Both the position numbers and the translations under genes were made by a program. A stretch of DNA of 64,000 nt. Origin: Melitaea cinxia (lineage: Eukaryota > Arthropoda > Insecta > Lepidoptera > Nymphalidae). The notes beneath the pieces are model-generated. The model made no database searches, had not been told where the DNA came from, and saw only the letters and a list, made by a program, of their open reading frames with translations. Positions 51,230 through 62,760 of the stretch are shown here, one piece after another. Within the stretch, counting starts at the first letter, position 1. Every line of letters begins with the position of its first letter. The stretch is taken from contig NC_059414.1 in the NCBI RefSeq assembly GCF_905220565.1, positions 184,001 through 248,000 of the forward strand, written 5' to 3'.

Positions 51230-53352
51230 TAAGTAATGTTTGTCAAAAATAACAACTGCGCGTTTTTAAGATCAATTCTTACATTTTTCGGCGTCTACGT
51301 ATGACGATCTCAATGAGGATTTATTCCCACAGACAAGATCCTAACATCATTCAACCAATTCGTAAATGACTAAAGCAATTTTTTCTATTAAAACAGTTAA
51401 ATATATGAGAAGAAACCGCAATCGAGTTTAACGAGTACAAACCAACGTCTCAGCGCGTACATAAATTGACGAAATTAATTGGCGGCCGCCACGAACGGAC
51501 TGACGTTAATAATAGGAACGGGCTGTCGACACGATCGCGTTGTTCAGCGTGTGATGTGACCTACTTGTGGTGGCGCCGGGTTAAATAGTCTCTTAAGGGA
51601 TGGGTAACCGATAGACGAGTAGAGCAACGCTAATACTCTTTAGTTTGGTGATTGTAGCCATTTCTATTAGGACAAGCTCATCATTTTCCGCTGCTCGTAA
51701 TTGGATCAACAAAAAAAAGCCCAAAAATATGTTTCCCGTTTCCTTATTTTATACTATTAGAGTTTAGTTCTAAATCCATCAGTGCTAACTTGGATTGAAA
51801 CCCTGTTTTTGGCTAAGCAATACCCTGTGTGATTTCTGGTACAATATAATTAAACAAAATTAAAATATTGTTTTCTAATGTTTACGCGAATTTCATTCAT
51901 TATAATGAAACAAGTTTTTCGAATTTTATCGCGGTTTATTAGGTTTTTAGAGTCACAGAAAATATAACGTTCTTTAATAAGTTAATTACATTTAATGTAA
52001 AGTTACAATCAATTAGGAACTCAGATGAGGCTGAGAAGAATCGGCAATCACTCGTTTAAAAACCGTCAATAAAATTAGTGAAAATAAAACAACAAGACCC
52101 AGACCAGCATTACCATCCCTATTAACTAAAAGACTAGTCAATCGGAAACTAAACCCGTGACAGCGTCAATTCCAGACGTAAACAAACATGATTCAGTCCA
52201 TAAATTATCCTTATTAACCAAAACTTCATATTAATCGACGGTAACAATTAACTTATAATTCATTAGCATCATATCATGTAAAACGACCACTTCATTGCCT
52301 TGTAAATGAGATAATTACCTATATATGTGCACGAGTGACCGACACGGGTGTCAAACTGGCGCCCGTCGTCTCACGCAAACTAAACGACCATTACTAAGTG
52401 ACGGTAATTCTATGCACATTTGTAATTGCAGTTAATTAATTGTCTATTATTGTAGTTATTGAACGAGAAACTGCTATAAGTATGTGGCAGGTTTTTTCTA
52501 TATTTCAATTTATATTAAAAAACAGTAGGTTTTCAATTTAAAGACATGATAATTGTGATACATTTTTTTCATAAAATATTTTGTGTATGAGGGTAGTCCT
52601 AGATAGTCCTCGTATAAGGGAAATGCGTAATTTTCATCATATAGCAGGTATTCTGTTACATAGAAAGGTCTTTATTTACCGATGACAACAACAGAGAGTA
52701 CCTGCTTTTCGAGCACTTGCCGTGGTTTACAGGTTTTTAGAAGAGATATTTTAAAAGTTATTTAAAGCCTTATTTCAAAGCAGGCTAATATTCTTAATAA
52801 TCGTGACGAATATTTTTAACGTGCGCATTTTGCGATTGCTTTTTTAATGACACTTTGTTTTAAAATCGTAAATAAAATAATGCCTTAAGAATTATTGAAA
52901 TAGCCTACACTAGGGACCCGGCGCAGTTTTGCTTGCGTTTATATTTTTACTGCAACTAATTTTGTCTTTATTTTTTTAAATTGGTCATATTCTCAAGGTA
53001 GACTCGTGTGCAACAGCTAGTTTCATTCTGATTGAGTTATTAATTAGCGAGTCAGCAGCTAAGCCCAACGACTGACGTTAAGCCCCGCGATCCCGTCGGG
53101 CGCGGCGCGGCGGGCGCGAATAAATGCCACACAGAGAAACTAATCTTAGAGACTCCGTGTTAATAAACTGTAAACAAGATTCGTGTTTATCTTATTACCT
53201 GACTGCGCAAGAAAAATATTTTATGTGTTGAGAGTTATATAGGTATACAGTTTTTAATTAGTAATTCCCAATGTTTGTAATTTATAATTGTTTGGAGTAG
53301 GGCAGAGCAATAAATATCCTGCTCTAAGTCTGAAATTCATTAGAGAAAGTAT
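51230..53352. other. Mostly unique DNA with islands and small repeat scraps
   Basis: A foldback half-copy lies at 51873-51950 (TTCTAATGTTTACGCGAATT, CGAATTTTATCGCGG). A minus-strand Helitron-like 3' end lies at 52910 onward (A|CTAGGGACCCGGCGCAG). GC-rich unique islands at 51470-51600, 52300-52400 and 53045-53120 (CGGGCGCGGCGCGGCGGGCG) stand out and could be regulatory. No gene is recognised. Confidence 0.4.
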
Positions 53353-53491
53353 TTCAACCTGAGTGTGTTCCTGTGGTGAGAAAGGTGGCCAGAGCTCCTG
53401 GGCACCACCCTTTGAGGCTTCTATAGTCTACGATAATCGCTTACCATCAGATAGGCTGTACGCTTGTTTATCTTAGCCTAGTGATACAAAA
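53353..53491 (+). mobile_element. RPT-L 3' half
   Basis: Plus-sense GTGTTCCTGTGGTGAGAAAG, TGGCCAGAGCTCCTGGG, TTACCATCAGATAGGCTG, TACGCTTGTTTATCTTAGCC, TAGTGATACAAAAT. It has an internal deletion around the GCTTCTGGTGTTGC block. Confidence 0.72.
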
Positions 53492-53685
53492 TAATAATAA
53501 CGTACAAAATAAAACAAAATATTATTATTATTATATTAACATATCAGGGATTAAAATGATTCGACAAGTTCAAACAGAACATAGCAAGACAGTTGTCACG
53601 CTGCTCGGTCGGTTCTCGGTGTTTAAGCAACAGTCTACTTACGACGATAAACAGATTACTGTCCACTAAAAAGATACCGCGTTTT

Positions 53686-54040
53686 AAATGTTAGCTGGTA
53701 ATTAGTAAGGGCTTACAGTCACTGACGAGCGAGTACGGAGCTAATACAAAACTTTATTTTATTTATTTTTTATTTCATAAATGTTAGCTGGTAATAAGTA
53801 AGGGCTTACAGTCACTGACGAGCGAGTACGGAGCTAATACAAAACTTTATTTTATTTATTTTTTATTTCATAAATGTTAGCTGGTAATAAGTAAGGGCTT
53901 ACAGTCACTGACGAGCGAGTACGGAGCTAATACAAAACTTTATTTTATTTATGTTTTATTTCATAAATGTTAGCTGGTAATAAGTAAGGGCTTACAGTCA
54001 CTGACGAGCTAGTACGGAGCTAGTACAAAACTTTATTTAT
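53686..54040 (+). repeat. 93-bp tandem repeat, four units
   Basis: Units start at 53686, 53779, 53872 and 53965, exactly 93 bp apart. Each begins AAATGTTAGCTGGTAA and contains AAGGGCTTACAGTCACTGAC, GAGCGAGTACGGAGC and TACAAAACTTTATTTTATTT. Differences between units are very few, so amplification was recent. The last unit is cut short. No coding sequence spans it. Confidence 0.93.
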
Positions 54041-55856
54041 TATACCCACAAAAGTAGTATCCTCTAGATGATCAAGATTCGTCTTGTAAATATGTATAGA
54101 TGTATTAATGAGAAACAAGAGGAAAAGTGTCCAGTGTTAAATTTTATTATTAATAAATTCCTTTTTTGAGATTCTAACTTCTAGGTTGCATTCGAAATTA
54201 GCAAGCTATAATAGTAACGATTCGCATCGCTCGTCCAGTGGTCGCTTGACTTAGTTTCGCCACAAACTACTGGCAGATCATACACTTGGTCGATAATATG
54301 TGAAAAAATGTAATTTGTACGCGCTTTGCACTGATTGGATTATATTCTCGTGACATATTATTTATTAGCATTTGACAGGCAATTTTAAACTAGTTTTTTC
54401 TTGCATTAAAGGCTATTTTTCAAATTAAAACTTCCGGCTACGTGCGCAAGAGTGGTAGACGCTAATTGATAGTTAATTCAACCACATAGCTTATAATTTA
54501 TCATTTATAATATTTCTTTAATAAAAAATATATCAAAAAATGTATAGCACATAGCACTGTATTTAAAACTAAAGTGAAAACTATATATTTTTCATTTTTG
54601 TCCTTTGTCAATCTCTCTGTCTCTGGTAGTAAGTACGTACGTAGTAAGTATTGGCCACGAATAACTGAATTACAAGTAATATTCAACAATTTCTCCATTC
54701 AACTTCCAGACATTAAAAATTCGTGTTATGAGTATGAATAAGAGTATATTTTGAATGATTTGGGCGTGCTTGGTGTGAATTAATCTCACAACAAATACGC
54801 GGTGATCAGGAGGCGCGGTGGCAAAAAGCTATGATTGAGACATCGCGTCACGGTCCGAGGTGCCGGGCGAGTGAGATGAATGTCGGATGATGTGATTAGT
54901 ACAGTTTTTGCAAACTCCGGGTGCGTGGCGCAAGTTAAAAGCAATAGCGATTCCATAATAAAACTAACTATAATAACCACAGCAATGGCGTTTTGTATTC
55001 ATTTTACTAGAAATTCCACTGTGACGTTTAACTGTTTATGTGCGTCGTGATTTTATTTCATAACCTGTTTTGTTTTATTTACTAAATATTCCTCATTTGT
55101 GACATTTAACTTTATTAGGTTTTACTATCAGTATATACCCTGAGTTATTACTGCATAGTGTAGCTTTCTAACGGTAGTAAGAACTACTAAATCGGTTCAG
55201 TCAAGCCACAAAAGCGAACGCTATAGAGGTAACATTTTATTATAATCGCACATAATACGTTAGTATTTTAATCAATGATAGCAAACGATATCCATAGACT
55301 TTTAATACTACTAATTAATTGTTACAATATTTTGCTAAATTCAATAATACTAATTATAAGTGATGTAAAATCTCACCTCGCTGCGAGACAATTAATCTCA
55401 CCGCTAAAAATAACTTATTCATCCCATATTAAATTTATAATCTTTAAAATAATAGGAGAAAACCAACGTTTCATTTAGTTAACCCATTAGTGTTAATGTA
55501 TTTATTGGTTACAAATTGCGAGCTCGACGGTATGATAAAAAAATATTTAAGTAGGTACTTATAATGCCCTACATATGGACATTTCTAAAAATCAATTTAA
55601 TACTGAATAACCTTTGTAAACACATTCTCGACGACCTATGATGTAAAATACCTGGAAGTTATATCTATTAATAAACAGTGGACAAGTTAGTTTGTTCGGC
55701 TGAACGAACAAATTTCAAGAAGAAAGCTCATAAAATATTCAATTACTACGTGCTTAAGCGAAACGCTCCACTTTGTTTGACAATATCTATAATTGTTACA
55801 AACAATAAAAACAAACAAATGTCATATTAAAAACAATGCCAAATTAATCTCAACAA
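54041..55856. other. Unique noncoding region
   Basis: No gene or repeat is recognised. A GC-richer stretch lies at 54760-54960. The TTTGTTCGGCTGAACGAACAAA inverted repeat near 55690-55712 is a small local hairpin. Confidence 0.42.
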
Positions 55857-56130
55857 CCGCGCCGGTTTAGTGGTGCGTGTGCCCAGTTGTCGGCTACACA
55901 CCAGTGGCTTGCGAGTTCGATTCTGCTCGGAAATATTTCTTTCCGTCCTCGTGGGTCTCCCCACCGTGTCACTGAGACATGTGCACCGATATAATAGCGA
56001 TCGTTACACAAATAGTAGGGGATATATCCGCCAACCCCGAAGTGTAGCAACGTGGTGGTTTAAGCTGTAATCCTTCTCCTACACGGAGATAGACGCAATA
56101 TGGCGTGGGATGTTACTGACTTAATCGTAA
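55857..56130 (+). mobile_element. SINE-1, essentially full length
   Basis: The tRNA-like head GGTTTAGTGGTGCGTGTGCC to CTTGCGAGTTCGATTCTGC has a usable B box (GAGTTCGATTC). The body follows: AAATATTTCTTTCCGTCCTC, GTGGGTCTCCCCACC, AATAGCGATCGTTACACAA, AGGGGATATATCCGCCAACC, GTAGCAACGTGGTGG. The tail is AAGCTGTAATCCTTCTCC, then GTGGGATGTTACTGAC. This is the best copy for defining the family. The tail is related to that of RPT-A, suggesting a shared LINE partner. Confidence 0.85.
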
Positions 56131-56790
56131 TACAACAATCTCGTAAAAAACAACAATTATACGCATAGACACGCTCCAACATTACCAGTATATTAAAACG
56201 CGTATTCATATCAAGCAGCACTCATCGTAATGTAATGAATTATAAAGTTACTTCTGATTAAAAAATAAAGTCATTACCTCACTCGACGTGCTCTGCGGAA
56301 CACTTAGAATTCCTCGCCGTAATGACACCTCAATTATCCTATCATGGCTGCTGCCGGTCTATCAGCGCTCATAAAATCACCATAAATAACACCCTGCTTC
56401 GTAACAACGTGTCCTTTTTATAACTAACTTGTTTGTTAATTATATTAATATTAGGAGTTAAGCAACGAACCACTTTACTTAAAAATGAGACAAGGTGACA
56501 ATTAATTTACTTTAATAATAATAAATAATAATATAATAATTATTATTTATTTCAGACTAAATTTTAAGTCCATATTGGGTTAGTACAACAAAACAACATT
56601 TAGAATAAAAAACAAAACAAAATTAAATTAAAAAATCAATAAGTAAAAATAAAAATTAAATAAAGTAAAAGTAAAATCAAAAATCAAAAAATTCAAAAAC
56701 TTTTATAACTGGACGTAACTAAAACATTTTAAATAACACATTTAATAGTTAGATTTATTTAGTTTTTTTGCAAGAGAAAACCTGCTGAAC
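56131..56790. other. Noncoding spacer
   Basis: Very AT-rich, including an (AATAAT)n stretch at 56513-56550 and A/T-rich microsatellite-like sequence to 56720. The 56280-56400 part is less AT-rich and unique. No gene is recognised. Confidence 0.42.
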
Positions 56791-56870
56791 AACCGTTCTG
56801 GTGCAATGATACGCGTGCATCCAAACACCGGTGGTTTGCGGGCTCGATTCCCGCTCGAGATGAAGATTTG
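56791..56870 (+). mobile_element. SINE-1 tRNA-like head fragment
   Basis: CCGTTCTGGTGCAATGATACG, CACCGGTGGTTTGCGGGCTC and GATTCCCGCTCGAGATG, with B box GGGCTCGATTCCCGC, followed by GATTTGTATTTTTAAAAAT. Only the head and its first linker are present. Confidence 0.65.
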
Positions 56871-57025
56871 TATTTTTAAAAATATTTTTATTACATATTA
56901 TTGTGTCTTGTATGTAGTTTTACAAGAAATAAAAAGTACATTGTAAGTTTAATAGTGTGTTTTAAGCCAATTTCTAGATAGTAGTATAGTTTCTAGACAA
57001 GTAATACAACGTAAGTTGACGAAAA

Positions 57026-57783
57026 AAAAATAGGTAAAAAAACTTTTTAAGTTAAACGGTTTTATGTTAAACATACATTGCAATGTTTAAGATAAATGTA
57101 CTAAAAACCAAAAAATAATAAAATAGATACAGTCGTGGGAATTATAAACATATGCATAGACTAGACTAAAATAAAACCGTGGGGCACGTCAATTGTCTAC
57201 AATCGTTGATTAAAATGTTTGTTTTGTAATGTTACACTATAATTAGGCAGTTGTTCAACCGACAACGATGGACGTGTGATAAGTAGGGCTAGAATGTGGA
57301 AACAAGCTAGCAAGCTCGATTATAAGCGAGTTTTAGGGTTTCATAGTGGTGAGCGAGTAGTACTTTTATCATATGTTTTGTCGATTAAAGACAAACTACG
57401 AGCAGTGAAACGATTCCTCGCCAGCCAGCAGTGTGAATGTCCAACGATAAACTAGTTGAAACATCTCTTTTATTTACATGGAGTGTATAACTATTGGAAT
57501 TTCCATGAGCAAGAAAATAGTAAGTAATTTCCTCACCGTCTGCGGGCCAACTGCCTATTTTAACGACGAATTAAACGATTCTTCTATCGCACATTAAGTC
57601 GATAATTTGTAGACAATTGACGTGCCCCACGGTTTTATTTTAGTCTAGTCTATGCATATGTTTATAATTCCCACGACTGTATCTATTTTATTATTTTTTG
57701 GTTTTTAGTACATTTATCTTAAACATTGCAATGTATGTTTAACATAAAACCGTTTAACTTAAAAAGTTTTTTTACCTATTTTT
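57026..57783. mobile_element. 758-bp element with 175-bp perfect-looking inverted repeats
   Basis: Bases 57026-57200 match the complement of 57609-57783 over 175 bp, with no difference that I could find by eye. The arms begin AAAAATAGGTAAAAAAAC and end GGGGCACGTCAATTGTCTAC. The 408-bp centre has no recognised transposase. A 53-codon ATG frame at 57294-57455 (KLDYKRVLGFHSGERVV in its middle) is unassigned. Arms this long and uniform point to recent insertion or ongoing arm conversion. It may be a foldback-type or internally deleted DNA transposon. It could produce long double-stranded RNA if transcribed. Confidence 0.85.
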
Positions 57784-57875
57784 ATTTTCTAGTTTTTAGT
57801 TTTTATTTCGCATTCTGTTTAATTCATTTAGTGCTTCATTATTGCAAGGCCCATCTTAAATATTGAGGTTGTATA

Positions 57876-58455
57876 GTGCACTGTATTCTTCTTGTCAAGC
57901 CCTTTTATTTGATACCCATATTGGTGGGATTGATAAAAAATTGTTATCAGACATTTGGTAGCGGCGGCCAGCTTAGATTTCAATTTTGCATAGTAAATTG
58001 TATTCTACTTGTTGAGACCTTTCATTTGATACCCATGTTGATGGGATTGATAAAACCTAAGTTATCCGCCATTTTGTAGAGTCCGCCATCTTGGATTTTA
58101 ATTTTATATAGTACATTGATTATACTGGTTGAGCACTTTCATTTGATACCCATATTGATGGGATCGATAAAACCTACGTTATCCGCCATTTTGTAGCAGC
58201 CGCCATCTTGTATTTCAATTTTTTATAGTATATTGTATTCTGCTTGTTGAGCCCTTTCATTTGATATCCATATTGATGGGATTGATAAAACCTACGTTAT
58301 CCGCCATTTTGTAGCGGCCGCCATCTTGGATTTCAATTTTTTATAATATATTGTATTCTGCTTGTTGAGCCCTTTCATTTGATACCCATATTGATGGGAT
58401 TAATAAAACATAAATTATCCGCCATTTTGTAGCGGCGGCCATCTTGAATTTATAA
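57876..58455 (+). repeat. 117-118 bp tandem repeat, five units
   Basis: The word ATTTGATACCCAT (one unit has ATCCAT) occurs at 57907, 58024, 58141, 58259 and 58377, giving spacings of 117, 117, 118 and 118. Each unit also has GGGATTGATAAAACCT, TTATCCGCCATTTTGTAGCG and GCCGCCATCTTGGATTT. Divergence between units is moderate and the first unit is the most different. It lies about 90 bp beyond the 175-bp-TIR element. Confidence 0.93.
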
Positions 58456-58639
58456 TGATAATGAATAAACATAATTGTATTGTCACCAAAATCCAAAGTG
58501 TATACAAAATTTCAGATTAATCGGTTGACAGGAAGAGGGTGAAATTTGAATTACTAAATTTGACCCAAGAATAAAAAATAAAACAACCGGGGTGAGCTAA
58601 ATAAAACCGTTTAAAAAAATGAACATCCGCACTAGTCGT

Positions 58640-59222
58640 TACTACCATTTTCGAGGGTACCCCTCGATTTTTCTGGGATTCATCAGATCCTGGTTTCCTT
58701 ATCATGGTACCACACCTTGGATATCTCCTTTCCAACAAAAAATTGGTTGCCTGTAAAGTCGGTATACGGGCGAAAGTTTTACGTGACAACGACTTTGAGT
58801 GGTAAAATAATTTTAATGTGAATATTCATTCGTATAGTAGGAAGAAGGATGAAATAATAGTAACAATTTAAAACATTTATTTATACAAAGAATTATATTT
58901 AAAACATTAATTTATACAAAGAATCTCGCACTGAATTTCATTCACTTTTTATGTCTGTCTCTCTCGCTCTTACGCGGGCTAACCATGCCCGAGTGGAAGG
59001 GACGCGTGCCTCTCACTCGCTCTCATTGTGAGCGCATAACGTGAGCGGAGCGTAACGCAGTTTCTTGAAGTGTCACCCGGCAAACCAATTTATAAGACGT
59101 TGTCACGTCAAAAAATAATTATCATAATCGCTTCATAAACGACGAAGTTATCCCCGAACATGCATAATATATAAATATACGGTCGAATTGAGTAACCTCC
59201 TCCTTTTTCGAAGTCGGTTAAA
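58640..59222 (+). mobile_element. RPT-P fragment split by a nested element
   Basis: The left part (58640-58745) holds GATTCATCAGATCCTGGTTT and GGATATCTCCTTTCCAAC. The right part (59109-59222) holds ATCGCTTCATAAACGACGA, GTCGAATTGAGTAACCTCC and the end TTTTTCGAAGTCGGTT. Between them lies the TIR element 58781-59108. Confidence 0.7.
58781..59108. mobile_element. 328-bp TIR element nested in RPT-P
   Basis: The ends ACGTGACAACG (58781-58791) and CGTTGTCACGT (59098-59108) are a perfect 11-bp inverted pair. The interior includes a direct repeat of AAAACATTWATTTATACAAA (near 58870 and 58900), then TCTCTCTCGCTCTTACGCGG and the GGAGCGTAACGCAG block. Noncoding. Superfamily unknown. Confidence 0.7.
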
Positions 59223-59665
59223 AAACTTATTAAATGTTAAAGTTTATATTTTAATTTACTTATAAATTGATGTAACAAGAATATTATAAGCTTTAGTTAG
59301 GAGGTTCACTCTTCAAGTTGTGCGGTGAAAATCATGTTTACCGAGATCAATTAGAATGTAAGGACGGGCGCTCGAGGCGCTGCGTTTGATACGGTAAGTA
59401 CTTAATATTAATACTTAAATGAGGTAGGTTGTTTGTTTGTTGGTTTATAATCAAAGAAGAAAAATAATTGAATAACGATGATACATAATCATGTCCTCTT
59501 GTGAAAATTATCATCATTAAAAAATGTGCAAAGGTAACAAAACACCAAGAAAGAATGTTGTATGCAATATTTTCAGCTTTACGAGCCACAGGAGTAGAAC
59601 GGTAACCATAAAAATGAATATCGTAAACATCAATATTATGAAAAACTTTTAAAACAAACATAAAT
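59223..59665. other. Noncoding spacer
   Basis: No gene is recognised. A 104-codon minus-strand frame (59347-59661) has a hydrophobic run but no identifiable family, and lies next to repeats. Confidence 0.4.
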
Positions 59666-59666
59666 C

Positions 59667-60080
59667 TTACAGAGGATCACAGCTAAATAATACTATAGGC
59701 TTTCAAGCAGTATTGTACCAGAGCTCCCGGGGGGAATTGGGGTTAAGGTCGGCAACGCTCTTGCGATGCTTCTGGTGTTGCAGGCGTCTATTTTTTTTAT
59801 GTCACTAGGTCGGCAAACAAGCGTACGGCTCACCTGATGGTAAGAGATTACCGTAGCTTATAGACGTCTGCAACACTAGAAGCATCGCAAGCGCGTTGCC
59901 GACCCCATCCCAAAACCGCCCACGAGCTCTGGTCACCTTACTCACCAACAGGAACACAATACTGCTTGAAAACATTATTATTTAGCTGTGGTCTTCTGTA
60001 AGGTCGAGGTACTACCCCAGTCGGGCAGCTCCATATTTTGAGCAAGAAATTCCTGCTGTGCCCTACCTGAGTTGTTTGCC
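59667..60080. mobile_element. Inverted pair of RPT-L copies
   Basis: A plus-sense copy (59667-59789: GAGGATCACAGCTAAATAAT, TTGCGATGCTTCTGGTGTTG, CAGGCGTCTA) is met tail-first by a minus-sense copy. The minus copy starts with poly-T at 59790-59797 and continues ATGTCACTAGGTCGGC, CACCTGATGGTAAGAG, CATCGCAAGCGCGTTGCCG, GAGGTACTACCCCAGTCGGG to about 60080. The second copy most likely inserted into the first, whose own tail is missing or displaced. Confidence 0.82.
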
Positions 60081-62364
60081 GACCTAGTTATAAAAAAATT
60101 AAATAAAAAAACTAAGTATTTTCTATACAAATAAATCAATCAGGCCCTTTAGTATACTCAAAATGATTGTATAAATTAATGCTTTTCGAAATAAACAGAC
60201 AGACGCTCGAGGGTACTTGTTAGTAGATATTCTGTAAGTCGATCAAATGATGCGAACTTGTTGAGTTGGAAGATTACTAACTATGAACGTCGAGTTGGTT
60301 GCGGACGCCGCGCGCGGGGACGTATTAATAACAGGTAGCTTCGTTTTGATAGAGCTTCAATCTAGGTCTATTTTAGTGATTGTCTGACTTTGAAACTTAG
60401 GTAATATTATTTTAATGCCTTCTTAATTAAAATCCTTGTTGTTTATTTCTATAGTGCTTTTTATTGTCTTATTTTAATGATTAAGTCAATACTTACCAAC
60501 TAAATTTTATGTTTTTCTGTGAAGTACAATTATAAGTGGCCTTATATTGTATTTCCACTACCTACTACTGTGGGTGACTACTATACTATAGTAAAATTTA
60601 CTATGATTGCTTGAGGAATTTAGTAATACTTGCATATTTTCTAAAAAGGTCTTCTGTATTCTTGCAACACGTAGTAGGAACCTAAGAGCGTAGTATTACT
60701 TGAAAGTGTTGAATTTTTTCGTTATTTATTTTTGTTGTGACCTTTGGCTTTAGAAAAAATAATTTCATCATTCCTATTTTCAAATCATTTTGCTTTACAT
60801 AAATATATACCTAATGAAAGATTCACTCATTTGAAATACACGTAATTCTTATGTTAAAGTGTAATATTTGAGATGGACGTTTTAAATCCCACCCCCTTTT
60901 GATCTCCTCTCACCCTTAGAGCCCGTGATCTGCCATGTTTATAACCCTATAGTATAAACTCAGATAACTTTGATGTCACCTCGTTCCGCACAACCGTCAT
61001 TATGGGATCATTGCGTCATCAGTATACTCACTGTCGTTCCCGCATAACTCCGTAACAGTAAATCTTTCAAAATAATTTAACACGCGTTTACTTCGCTACA
61101 ACTCGCTTTTTTGCTGCTACTATGTAGTAATGTGTTCCGTACTTTTAGTGGAAATTGACTCATCGGTAGACGCTAATTAGGCTATAAAATATGCAGCTAT
61201 AGCTCATAAAGAAGGCAAGCAATTGTTCCAAGCAATTAATCTAATTAACTCCTCAAATATTCTAGGAAATTCTGACTGAATGAATGAACGAAACTGCAAC
61301 TGCAACGTGAACACACGTTGTCAATAAAATACGCTATGAGAGACTTAAAATAAATAAATATCTTACAACATACATACACGGCCGTCGTCGCACGTTCCTA
61401 TGGTAAGATCTTCTGTGATCTACTTATGTTATAGGTAACACGACTGATAGACCTACATTTTTTTTAATTCGAATCGAACTTGCAACCCGTAAAGCAGAAA
61501 ACAGTGGCATTACAAATTGCGCCAACATATTACAATATTTCACTTGCGCTGAAACTTGAAATAATGTGATAAGTTACAGATATCACTGACAATAGGAGTG
61601 TCAATGAGCTCCACAAACAGACCGACGTGCGTTAACACTCGTCGCCAGGGAGCGCTCATTTGTTTGAGCGATATGTGAAATCGAAACAATTGTTCTTAAA
61701 CCTTACTTTGATTTTATTATGTTACTTGTGAAAATTGAGTAAGAAGTATTCCTGAAATAAGGGATAGTGTTTCTGTCAAAATAAGGAAAAATGTTACTCG
61801 TTGATTTCGCTAACTTGTCTGCATGGTAAAAGTACACACGCTTATCCTTTCCGCCCTCTAGTTATCGCCGCTTAATTTATTAACACTTTCTCAAATTTAT
61901 GACGGCGTTATGTAATAATTAATAATAATATACATACTTATAATATATAGGTATTTGAATGTTTCTATACTTGCAAACGTGAAAACTTTAACTTAACAAA
62001 CAGACAAATAAAATTTCCGAGATACACATCTCTCGCGATCCTATATCATTAATTGAGAGTTTTAACAGATATATCTTAACGAAGGGTACAAATAAACGAG
62101 TGTGATCTCCGTGACGCTGCGTCGTCGCCGAGCTGTCAATCAGCTGCAATTAGAGGCCGAGTCCGACCCGGGCTCACACGCGACACTTCACGTGTAAATA
62201 GGGCCTACATGTACATGCACAGAGAGTTATTTACTGATTTATTCTTATAATCAAAATAAAAAAAAAAACATTTTATTTGATTGCCTTCATAAGCACATGT
62301 CAATCGTCACTACAAATATTAGTTATTAATTAAGTAATTACAATCAAGTAATTACAATACAATT
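60081..62364. other. Unique noncoding region
   Basis: No gene or named repeat is recognised. GC-richer islands occur at 60295-60330, 60960-61130 and 62090-62200 (CTGCGTCGTCGCCGAGCTGT, GAGTCCGACCCGGGCTC). The last contains GTCAATCAGCTGCAATTAG, with E-box and homeobox-like words. Confidence 0.4.
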
Positions 62365-62610
62365 ATTAGGGCACAGCAGGAATTTCCTGCTCAAAATATG
62401 GAGCAGCCCGACTGGGGTAGTATCAAGCAGTATTGTGTTCCTGTTGGTAAGTAAGGTGACCAGAGCTCCTGGGGGGGGGGGGGGATTGGGTCGGCAACGC
62501 GCTTTCGATGCTTCTGGTATTGTAGGCGTCTATAAGCTACAGTAATCTCTTACCATCAGGTGAGCCATACGCTTGTTTGCCGAACTAGTGATATAAAAAA
62601 AAAAAAAAAT
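62365..62610 (+). mobile_element. RPT-L copy with a poly-G run
   Basis: Plus-sense AGGGCACAGCAGGAATTTCC, GGAGCAGCCCGACTGGGGTA, then a 40-bp deletion, CAAGCAGTATTGTGTTCCTG, GAGCTCCTGG, a run of 14-15 G (about 62469-62484), GATGCTTCTGGTATTGTAGG, TTGTTTGCCGAACTAGTG and poly-A. Confidence 0.82.
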
Positions 62611-62760
62611 TATTGTTTTATTATTTTTGATTTTATTTATTTATTTAATGTTTGGGAAACAAAAAGATGTACATAATAAAATACATTAAAACAAATGGAT
62701 TGTACAAAATTAAACAAAATTTACACCAATGTACTCTAAAGCTATGATAAGATATAATGA
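62611..62760 (-). mobile_element. LINE 3' tail fragment
   Basis: TTTTATTTATTTATTTAATG then TTTGGGAAACAAAAAG and an AT-rich stretch correspond to the minus-strand 3' end of the LINE family at 40.1 kb. It directly follows the RPT-L poly-A. No RT frame remains. Confidence 0.55.

Noticed and set aside
53686..54040. CRISPR-like regular repeat
   Set aside because: Units are contiguous 93-bp tandem repeats without unique spacers, in a eukaryotic genome.
57294..57455. 53-codon frame in the long-TIR element as a gene
   Set aside because: Too short and unassigned. Mentioned only as part of the element description.
57876..58455. CRISPR or coding tandem repeat
   Set aside because: Units of 117-118 bp have no spacers. 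118 is not a multiple of three and stops interrupt all frames, so it is a noncoding minisatellite.
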